This document shows, piece after piece, positions 58,055 to 64,000 of a DNA stretch of 64,000 nt (position 1 is its first letter; the number at the start of each line of letters is the position of its first letter). The position numbers and the translations under genes were made by a program. This DNA comes from Methylococcaceae bacterium (GTDB lineage Bacteria > Pseudomonadota > Gammaproteobacteria > Methylococcales > Methylomonadaceae), in assembly GCA_016715325.1 (NCBI GenBank), contig JADKAL010000002.1, positions 248,001 through 312,000 on the forward strand, written 5' to 3'. The notes under the pieces were generated by a model. The model made no database searches. It saw only the letters and a program-made list of their open reading frames with translations, and was not told the origin of the DNA.

Positions 58055-58081
58055 TTAGCACTCGCACGCTATGAGTGCTAA
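58055..58081. promoter_or_regulatory. CIRCE operator upstream of hrcA
   Basis: TTAGCACTC at 58055-58063, a 9-base spacer and GAGTGCTAA at 58073-58081 match the CIRCE consensus exactly. HrcA binds this site to repress the hrcA-grpE-dnaK-dnaJ operon at normal temperature. It lies 19 bases before the hrcA start, so it would be in the leader or promoter. Confidence 0.95.
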
Positions 58082-58288
58082 TGATGGAAAGTATCAGTCT
58101 CGCTTTAATATGTCAACATGGATTCTGAAAGCGGATTCTTTTTAAGATTAAATACCGGATTATTTTATAAGTATCATGTTATAACGCTATGAATATTAAA
58201 GTTTATTTTTGAATATCACAAATCAATAGATTACTTGTTCGAGAGGCTTTTTAGCGTATAGTAGCTAATAGTCGTGGCGAGGGATTTT

Positions 58289-58549
58289 ATGATGCAAAGT
58301 CAAATAAAAAATAAGGTTAAAGCGCTTTTTAATAAACCTGCCGATATGTTGCTTTATGTAGTTTTTTTAGTCGCTGTCCTCAAATTGATCGATCTTTATA
58401 CGGATATAAACGAGCATGAAGACAATTGGAATGAGTTTAAACTGCAACATCAATGCGAGCTTAAGAAAACTGCGGCTGGAAATCAGCAATCGGCGTGGTT
58501 ATGCGACGACGGTAAGACCTATTATCGATGGCGCCAAGCTGTTCGTTAA
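58289..58549 (+). CDS. Small membrane protein (86 aa)
   Basis: The ATG at 58289 is preferred over a GTG at 58274 because GCGAGGGA (58277-58284) is well placed. A membrane span lies at about residues 20-38 (Met-Leu-Leu-Tyr-Val-Val-Phe-Leu-Val-Ala-Val-Leu). The rest is polar with two cysteines and a Asp-Asp-Gly-Lys-Thr-Tyr-Tyr-Arg-Trp motif near the end. No family recognised. Opposite strand and divergent from hrcA. Confidence 0.55.
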   Translation: MMQSQIKNKVKALFNKPADMLLYVVFLVAVLKLIDLYTDINEHEDNWNEFKLQHQCELKKTAAGNQQSAWLCDDGKTYYRWRQAVR

Positions 58550-58617
58550 CAACGGCTTGCTGTGTTGTACAGAAAACCGTTGTTAAGTTCTAGTTACGCC
58601 CCTGAGAAGGCTAAACG

Positions 58618-58714
58618 CCCGTTCGCTTTTATGGCCTTCGGGTATTGTGTTTGTCCACAGACGGTCAGTGCTTCGACTTGATCAGCATTTATGTCCTGTG
58701 GGTACGAACGGTTC
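58618..58714. repeat. Degenerate REP-like repeat
   Basis: CCCGTTCGCTTTTATGGCCT, AGTGCTTCGACTTGATCAGC and GGGTACGAACGGTTCAG are fragments of the same unit as 16902-16960. It lies between the convergent 58289 and 58744 genes. Confidence 0.35.
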
Positions 58715-58743
58715 AGTTATTAAAGACCTAATCAATAAAAGTG

Positions 58744-59277
58744 TTATTTCTTTTTGCACATGTCTTGGAGTTTCTCGCTGAACTGCGCGGAGTAAACACC
58801 TAAATAAGTTCCAAATACGATTGAAATCGAAATGACCAACAGAGGATTGCTGATTGATAAGCCCAGCAAGACGTCTTTATTTAATTTGTCCGGTGTTTGG
58901 AGTAAGTACGCAAAAACTAAAGAATACCCGACAACGCTGCATGGAATCGTAGCTAATTGAGGGATATTAGCGGCAAGACATAATACAACAACAGAAACGG
59001 CAACGGTAAACGCGGCCATGAGTGGAAAGCCGAGCATAGTATCAGGAGAGATTTCAGTTAGCATTAGCGCGGTTGCCCATGCCATGACAACACCGAAAAC
59101 ACTACACGTGATGTTCTTACAAATGGCTTCTTTGTCCGCGCCGAGTAAGAAAAAAACGGCCCACGGCACTGTTGCCGCCCATATAAAAAACAATCCACTA
59201 GCGGGGCCTACTGCCAGAAATGTTGCTACACCAGCCAATCCACCGATACTTAAAGAAAGTGCTGTTAATTTATCCAC
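58744..59277 (-). CDS. DUF1097 family membrane protein
   Basis: 177 residues with five or six hydrophobic spans covering residues 5-165 and a short basic, Cys/Lys tail. Features of DUF1097 include Pro-Ala-Ser-Gly-Leu-Phe-Phe-Ile-Trp-Ala (about 25-34), Trp-Ala-Val-Phe-Phe-Leu-Leu-Gly-Ala-Asp (about 39-48) and Phe-Gly-Thr-Tyr-Leu-Gly (about 155-160). Function unknown. Lone gene. Confidence 0.75.
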   Translation of the reverse strand: MDKLTALSLSIGGLAGVATFLAVGPASGLFFIWAATVPWAVFFLLGADKEAICKNITCSVFGVVMAWATALMLTEISPDTMLGFPLMAAFTVAVSVVVLCLAANIPQLATIPCSVVGYSLVFAYLLQTPDKLNKDVLLGLSISNPLLVISISIVFGTYLGVYSAQFSEKLQDMCKKK

Positions 59278-59443
59278 GCGAATTCTCCAAAACTCACCTC
59301 ATTATTTTAAAGTTGCCGGATTCATACTGAGGCGTTTCTATGAAACCTAGCATTAAGATCATGATTGTACTTGACCCGTGTCATTGAATATAGCAGATAT
59401 TAAAATGGAGTAAAACTCTACACGTTAGTGCCGACATGAAACA

Positions 59444-59962
59444 CTAACTGAATGCGGGTTGTTTATTTAATAAGGCACATTTCGAACAAATGCCCTGTAT
59501 TTCTATCGTTTTGCTGTATTCGCTGAAACCGGCAAGTTGGAGTTCCTGCGAGAGCATGTTCATCACGTTATTTGCCGGTCGCTCCTCTACTTCTTCGCAA
59601 TGTTTACAGATTAACATGAGTTGCTCATGACGATGGCCTGAATGGTCGCAGCCGAAAAAGGCATTTAAACTTTCAATTCGATGAATTAAACCTTGATCCA
59701 ATAAAAAGTCTAAGGCCCGGTAGATAGTTGCCGGTTTGGCGGCAGGTTGTAACGGTTTTATCTTGTCGAGCAAATCATAGGCTTTGACAGCTTTATGGCT
59801 GTCGCAAATCAAAGTCAATACTTGAAAGCGAATAGGGGTGAGCTGAACGCCGCGTTCGGTGCATATTTGTCTAGCATGATCTAAGACTTTGCTTAGACAG
59901 ACGGTATGATCGTGATAAGAGTTTTGTGAACGACTACCGTTTGCTTCCTGATTAACGTCCAT
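59444..59962 (-). CDS. zur: Zinc uptake regulator Zur (Fur family)
   Basis: 172 residues from the ATG at 59962 (a TTG at 59974 is less likely). Winged helix with Leu-Thr-Pro-Ile-Arg-Phe-Gln-Val-Leu near 42-50, and Lys-Pro-Ala-Thr-Ile-Tyr-Arg-Ala-Leu-Asp-Phe-Leu-Leu-Asp-Gln-Gly-Leu-Ile-His near 75-93. This segment is closer to E. coli Zur than to Fur. Two CxxC pairs (Cys-Lys-His-Cys near 129 and Cys-Ser-Lys-Cys near 159) hold a structural zinc. It represses zinc uptake genes; none lie in the window, so it acts elsewhere. Confidence 0.8.
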   Translation of the reverse strand: MDVNQEANGSRSQNSYHDHTVCLSKVLDHARQICTERGVQLTPIRFQVLTLICDSHKAVKAYDLLDKIKPLQPAAKPATIYRALDFLLDQGLIHRIESLNAFFGCDHSGHRHEQLMLICKHCEEVEERPANNVMNMLSQELQLAGFSEYSKTIEIQGICSKCALLNKQPAFS

Positions 59963-59985
59963 TACGGTTACCAAAGTTTAAAACT

Positions 59986-60001
59986 GTTGTAATGGTATAA
60001 C
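59986..60001. promoter_or_regulatory. Candidate Zur-like operator
   Basis: GTTGTAATGGTATAAC is an imperfect palindrome (GTTATA...TACAAC on the other strand) resembling the Zur box core, 24 bases before the zur start. The match is partial. Confidence 0.3.
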
Positions 60002-60149
60002 GTCAAACTTGTTTGAGCAAATGTCTTAGTCAAAAAGTAAAATAGCTGAAAATGATGGTGGAGAAACAAACTTTGATTTGTTGATCCAGTAAATGAAGAG
60101 GTTTTGAATTAACAACATGAATAGAGATTATTCAATGATATGTGAAGAT

Positions 60150-60180
60150 TTCTCAGCCGAATTTTAAATCCGGCTGAGAA
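60150..60180 (-). terminator. Terminator-like hairpin
   Basis: TTCTCAGCCG and CGGCTGAGAA are perfect 10-base arms around an 11-base AT-rich loop, 14 bases after the stop of the 60194-60823 gene. No T-run beyond it. Confidence 0.5.
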
Positions 60181-60193
60181 TCGAAAGTATAAG

Positions 60194-60823
60194 TCAAGCC
60201 GCGAAAGATAACGAGGGTAATGATTTGCGCCGCATACCGATTAAACCAATAACACCAGAGCCGAAAAGCCAAACTGCTGCAGGCACAGGAACCGGCGCCA
60301 ATTGTTCTAAGTTTGGGGTTGATAGGTTTTGCCAAGTTGCGCCGCCATTTAAACTGAATCGACCGCTACCGGAACCGTTACAGCAGCCTTCCGCCCAGAA
60401 TGCTTCGAGTACATGATTACCGGTACCTAAGTTGCTAACAAAAGCACTCAGTATTTGACTGCTGTTACCCCAATTATTTCCCCACCATAAATCGTATTGT
60501 TTGTCGGTGAGTTTTAAACCGTCAAGATACAAAGCGCCGCCATAACCGGCATCGGGGGCGATCTGAAACAAAATAGACGTATTCCCGCTAGAGAAATTGA
60601 CTGCTAGATGCGAGAAAGTATTATTCCCGCCCAACATATTATCGAAATTAGTAATCGCATGGGTTGAGGTCGATGATGATTGTGCATTCCATGATGCTCT
60701 GTAATCAGATTTGTTAACCCCTGCATTAATTAAACGGGTCTGATAAGTAATTGAAGCAGCATTTGCATTGCCAAATCCGAGTAAAGCAATACTTAAAAGA
60801 ATAGGATAAATGGAGCGTTGCAT
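60194..60823 (-). CDS. VPLPA/PEP-CTERM-type exported protein
   Basis: 209 residues. Signal peptide at 1-22 (Ala-Asn-Ala cut). Middle part: Ser/Asn/Gly-rich, with Gly-Cys-Cys-Asn-Gly-Ser-Gly-Ser-Gly-Arg-Phe-Ser-Leu-Asn-Gly-Gly near 147-162, a pattern seen in some PEP-CTERM protein families. C-terminus: Val-Pro-Val-Pro-Ala-Ala-Val-Trp-Leu-Phe-Gly-Ser-Gly, a hydrophobic helix and Arg-Arg-Lys, the sorting signal that an exosortase recognises. The protein would be exported, then cut and perhaps attached to an envelope polysaccharide. No exosortase in this window. Confidence 0.8.
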   Translation of the reverse strand: MQRSIYPILLSIALLGFGNANAASITYQTRLINAGVNKSDYRASWNAQSSSTSTHAITNFDNMLGGNNTFSHLAVNFSSGNTSILFQIAPDAGYGGALYLDGLKLTDKQYDLWWGNNWGNSSQILSAFVSNLGTGNHVLEAFWAEGCCNGSGSGRFSLNGGATWQNLSTPNLEQLAPVPVPAAVWLFGSGVIGLIGMRRKSLPSLSFAA

Positions 60824-61067
60824 TTTTTAATACCTAAAGTTAATAGTTGATCAATTCATTTGACAGATAGAGATCTTGTTTTCTGAAATGGTGGCTATTA
60901 TGAAAAATGAACAGATAAATTACTGTGACCGGTTTCTCTTGCTGAACAAGTAATTTGTGAGCTGATTCACAATTCCGGCAATGACTAACCTAAATGGAGG
61001 GGAGAAGGTTGAATCTCGTTACTTTGATGGACTGGTCGGCTTCATCCGTAAAGCTAATTTGTGTTTT

Positions 61068-61095
61068 GGAATGACAAACTTAGGTTTGTCATTCC
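61068..61095. repeat. Perfect 12-bp inverted repeat
   Basis: GGAATGACAAAC and GTTTGTCATTCC with a TTAG loop. It stands alone in the 60824-61441 gap, which otherwise holds no gene; the 60824-60900 end should contain the promoter of the CTERM gene. The near-perfect symmetry could be an operator, a terminator or a repeat-family member. Confidence 0.45.
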
Positions 61096-61405
61096 GCCTA
61101 TCGTTCCGGTCACAGAATTAACCCACTCGCAAATGGCCACTCTTTTGGAATCGCTAAAATTTGAATTTTAGGATTGGGATTAATACTGGAGAAAAAAGAG
61201 AGTAGCTTGACAGAAACATTATCTGACATGGCTGTTTAAAAAAGGTTGCTTATCCTGTGTCGGATAACAAGATTGTCAGCTTAGCAAAATAGGATTATTG
61301 AGGGATTACAAGGTCGTCAAAAGATTTTTATGGACCGCTGCAAAATCACATTGCGTGATACTTAAACGGAAAATTGTAAATTGAGTGAGTTAAGCATTAA
61401 TCGTT

Positions 61406-61432
61406 CTATCGACCTCTTGAAGAGGTCGATAG
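61406..61432. terminator. Terminator of the cysDN unit
   Basis: CTATCGACCTC and GAGGTCGATAG are perfect 11-base arms with a TTGAA loop, 9 bases after the cysN stop. On the plus strand TTTT follows; on the minus strand there is no T-run. Confidence 0.5.
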
Positions 61433-61441
61433 TTTTGTATC

Positions 61442-63064
61442 TTAATAGATTACTTTCTTCTCTTTTAAAATAGCATAAATGTCATCGATAGATTGTTGAT
61501 CCGTATTGAAAGTCACGTCAGCCGATTCAGAATTATTTACGCCAATGCAAAGTAAACCGGCGTTTTTGATTGCTTTAATTAGGTCGGCATTTGAAATTTC
61601 CAGCACGGTAGCGGCGTGACCGTTATCAAAAAGTTTTCTTTCAAGCTGGTATGCAACAATTTTGTCGTTTGCTCCGGTTAATGAAATGGCGAAAGCGGTT
61701 TGGCTAAATCGGGCGGCACGATCAGTAGCGCTGACCGGTTTCAACTCTGTATCGTCGGTGATACCGGTTATCATACCCGCGCCGACCGTTCCATTCGTTA
61801 ATCGGTCGATAATGATGAACGAGCCGGTGCCTTTGCTGAGGTTGTAAGGATCGAATACGACAGGCGCATTAACGGATACGGTGCAAGAGCCGATTTCATT
61901 TAATTTAAGTTCGCTAGCGTCGTGATGCTCCAGCGTGTTGACATCAATTCGATGATGTATCATGGAGATGGAGCCGTACACTTTTCTCGACGCCAGTTTA
62001 ATGGCGTATTGTCGGCCCGGTGTCATCGCTTTTTCTGTCATCCAAACGATAGTCGCGCGAAATTTATCGGAAACTGTGGGTTCGGTCGCTTGTTTGCCGA
62101 CGATCATATCGCCCCGGCTGATGTCGATCTCGTCTTCTAACGTAAAAGTGACCGCCATCGGAGCAAACGCTTGATCAAGATCGCCGTCATAAGTAACGAT
62201 AGACTTGATTTTGCTACTTTTTCCTGAGGGAAGCGCAGTAATTAAATCGCCTTTACTGAAAATGCCGCCTGCTACCGTGCCGCAAAAACCGCGGAAATCC
62301 AAATTAGGCCGGTTAACGTATTGAACCGGAAAGCGCGCATCGGTAAAGTTTCTGTCGTTTGCAATTTTGACCGTATTTAAAGTCTCCATGAGCGGTTGAC
62401 CGGTAAACCAAGGCATATTCTCGCTAGGGTTTACGACATTATCGCCGTCCAAGGCTGACATCGGAATAAAGCAAATGTCGTGTAAATCGAGAGTGCTGGT
62501 AAAGCTAAGGTAATCCTCTTTAATCTTGTTGAATACCTCTTCGCTGTAATCCGCCAGATCCATTTTATTGACAGCAACAATGATGTGCTGAATGCCTAAT
62601 AGAGACGCAATGAAACTATGGCGTTTGGTTTGCGTTTGTACACCGTAACGAGCGTCGATCAGGATAATCGCCAAATCGCACGTTGAGGCCCCGGTCGCCA
62701 TGTTGCGCGTGTACTGTTCGTGGCCTGGGGTGTCCGCGATGATGAATTTTCGGGTTGATGTGGAAAAATAACGGTAAGCCACGTCGATGGTAATGCCTTG
62801 TTCCCGTTCCGCTTGCAAGCCATCGACTAGTAATGCTAAGTCGATTTTGCCGGCGCCGGTCGTGCCGGATTTGACGCTGTCGGCTTGCACTGCCGCTAAT
62901 TGATCTTCATAGATCATTTTTGAATCGTGCAACAAGCGGCCGATCAAGGTGCTTTTGCCGTCGTCGACATTGCCGCAGGTTAAAAACCGCAATAATTCTT
63001 TGCGCTCGTGTTGCGCCAAGTAGGCGTTGATATCGGTGCTAATGAGTTCTGACTGGTGAGACAT
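61442..63064 (-). CDS. cysN: Sulfate adenylyltransferase large subunit CysN
   Basis: 540 residues. The GTPase domain has Gly-Asn-Val-Asp-Asp-Gly-Lys-Ser-Thr (31-39), Asp-Thr-Pro-Gly-His-Glu-Gln-Tyr (about 115-122) and Val-Asn-Lys-Met-Asp (about 169-173). GTP hydrolysis by CysN drives ATP sulfurylation of sulfate by CysD. The C-terminal 75 residues exceed the E. coli protein and resemble APS kinase (CysC) with the middle removed: Leu-Thr-Gly replaces the usual start, the P-loop is absent, and the end reads [10 protein letters not shown]. No functional CysC is implied. Confidence 0.95.
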   Translation of the reverse strand: MSHQSELISTDINAYLAQHERKELLRFLTCGNVDDGKSTLIGRLLHDSKMIYEDQLAAVQADSVKSGTTGAGKIDLALLVDGLQAEREQGITIDVAYRYFSTSTRKFIIADTPGHEQYTRNMATGASTCDLAIILIDARYGVQTQTKRHSFIASLLGIQHIIVAVNKMDLADYSEEVFNKIKEDYLSFTSTLDLHDICFIPMSALDGDNVVNPSENMPWFTGQPLMETLNTVKIANDRNFTDARFPVQYVNRPNLDFRGFCGTVAGGIFSKGDLITALPSGKSSKIKSIVTYDGDLDQAFAPMAVTFTLEDEIDISRGDMIVGKQATEPTVSDKFRATIVWMTEKAMTPGRQYAIKLASRKVYGSISMIHHRIDVNTLEHHDASELKLNEIGSCTVSVNAPVVFDPYNLSKGTGSFIIIDRLTNGTVGAGMITGITDDTELKPVSATDRAARFSQTAFAISLTGANDKIVAYQLERKLFDNGHAATVLEISNADLIKAIKNAGLLCIGVNNSESADVTFNTDQQSIDDIYAILKEKKVIY

Positions 63065-63105
63065 GAGTATTCTAAATTCCTGTTTTCAATGCGGTAGGGT
63101 AGGGC

Positions 63106-64000
63106 TTAGAAGTAACCTTCGCGTTTCTTTTGTTCCATCGAACCGGCTTGGTCGTGGTCTATTAAACGCCCTTGGCGTTCAGACGTCGTGGTCAATAGCA
63201 TTTCTTGAATAATTTCGGGTAAGGTTGTCGCTGTCGATTCCACGGCGCCGGTCAACGGATAACAGCCCAAGGTCCGGAAACGTACCATTTTCATTTCGAC
63301 TTTATCCTCCGGACCGATAGGCATACGCTCATCGTCTACCATGATCAACATACCGTCTTTGTTAACTACAGGACGTTCTTTTGCGAAATATAAAGGCACA
63401 ATCGGAATGTTTTCCAAATGGATATACTGCCAGATGTCCAACTCGGTCCAGTTGGACAGCGGGAATACCCGGATGCTTTCGCCTTTATCGACAGTACCGT
63501 TATAAATATTCCATAATTCCGGACGTTGGTTTTTCGGATCCCAACGGTGGTTTTTATCGCGGAACGAATATACGCGTTCCTTTGCTCGCGACTTTTCCTC
63601 ATCCCGCCGTGCGCCGCCGAATGCTGCATCGAATTGGTATTTGTTTAATGCTTGTTTCAACGCATCGGTTTTCATCACATCGGTGTGTTTTTTACTTCCG
63701 TGTGTAAAAGGGCCGATACCTTGTTCTACGCCGTCCTGATTAATATAAACCAAAAGATCCAACCCTAATTCTTGGGTCATCTTATTGCGAAATTCAATCA
63801 TTTCCTTGAATTTCCAGGTCGTATCGACATGCAACATCGGAAAAGGCGGAACGCCGGGGTAAAAGGCTTTCATGGTCAAGTGCAGCATGACTGCGGAGTC
63901 TTTTCCAATGGAATAAAGCATTACCGGTTTTTCAAATTCGGCGGCGACTTCACGGATTATATGGATACTTTCAGCTTCGAGCTGTTTAAGGTGGGTGAGA
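63106..64000 (-). CDS. cysD: Sulfate adenylyltransferase small subunit CysD (5' end outside)
   Basis: The frame runs past the ATG at 63921 to the window edge, so about six or more N-terminal residues are outside. Readable from [11 protein letters not shown]. The PAPS-reductase-type loop [10 protein letters not shown] follows, then [11 protein letters not shown] and Val-Phe-Pro-Leu-Ser-Asn-Trp-Thr-Glu. It makes APS from ATP and sulfate with CysN, whose gene begins 41 bases after its stop. Confidence 0.97.
   Translation of the reverse strand, partial: LTHLKQLEAESIHIIREVAAEFEKPVMLYSIGKDSAVMLHLTMKAFYPGVPPFPMLHVDTTWKFKEMIEFRNKMTQELGLDLLVYINQDGVEQGIGPFTHGSKKHTDVMKTDALKQALNKYQFDAAFGGARRDEEKSRAKERVYSFRDKNHRWDPKNQRPELWNIYNGTVDKGESIRVFPLSNWTELDIWQYIHLENIPIVPLYFAKERPVVNKDGMLIMVDDERMPIGPEDKVEMKMVRFRTLGCYPLTGAVESTATTLPEIIQEMLLTTTSERQGRLIDHDQAGSMEQKKREGYF

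Noticed and set aside
59444..59962. Calling the Fur-family gene fur
   Set aside because: Its recognition and dimer segments are closer to Zur; the iron regulator is likely elsewhere.

Overview
The window reads as chromosomal DNA of a gammaproteobacterium. The core loci have gammaproteobacterial order: mraZ-rsmH-ftsL-ftsI-murE-murF-mraY-murD-ftsW-murG-murC/B-ddl-ftsQ-ftsA-ftsZ-lpxC, then a dciA-like gene and secA; hrcA-grpE-dnaK-dnaJ-dapB; cysD-cysN. The accessory content (HzsA-related secreted haem-motif protein, VPLPA/PEP-CTERM-type protein, SulP-carbonic anhydrase fusion, CopA/CopB) would fit a methanotroph of the order Methylococcales. That placement is inference; no methane oxidation gene or rRNA is present to confirm it.

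Layout. 1-8.1 kb: a truncated DUF3761 repeat protein, an orphan membrane protein, a Tat-exported flavin amine oxidase, a SulP transporter fused to a beta-carbonic anhydrase, a tiny membrane protein, and an overlapping trio (GT2 glycosyltransferase, membrane di-iron hydroxylase, DUF2064 transferase). 8.3-14.1 kb: a secreted orphan protein, a RES/Xre toxin-antitoxin pair with a palindrome in its promoter, a glutaredoxin-like gene coupled to fumC, a glycine-zipper lipoprotein, an HDAC-family deacetylase and an EVE-domain protein. 14.6-27.7 kb: HzsA-related protein, a redoxin-TrhO pair, bfd and bfr behind a Fur-box-like site, copA-copB, tag, an L,D-transpeptidase lipoprotein, a short SSB, an SRPBCC protein and ppnN. 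28.1-46.6 kb: the complete division and cell-wall (dcw) cluster, headed by a phased array of MraZ-type boxes and containing a MurC-MurB fusion. 46.7-54.2 kb: dciA, cspA with a long leader, DUF3465 protein, secA, a decayed thioredoxin-like pseudogene, a degenerate gap, dapB and dnaJ. 54.3-58.1 kb: dnaK, grpE and hrcA behind a perfect CIRCE element; hrcA carries a one-base frameshift. 58.3-64 kb: small and DUF1097 membrane proteins, a Zur-type regulator, a VPLPA-CTERM protein, and cysN plus a cysD truncated by the window end.

How the genes work together. The dcw cluster carries the cytoplasmic steps from UDP-MurNAc to lipid II plus the septal machinery; most genes overlap or abut, so translational coupling is likely. 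The chaperone block is a CIRCE-type heat-shock operon whose repressor gene appears broken. Bfd and Bfr form an iron storage and release unit. CopA and CopB handle periplasmic copper. CysD and CysN activate sulfate.

Most notable: the MurC-MurB fusion, the hrcA frameshift under an intact CIRCE, the MraZ box array, a possible vestigial APS-kinase domain on CysN, the glycosyltransferase-hydroxylase-transferase trio, the HzsA-related protein, a 141-bp MITE-like element plus a family of related inverted repeats, and the pseudogene region downstream of secA. I saw no tRNA, rRNA, CRISPR array, insertion sequence or prophage.
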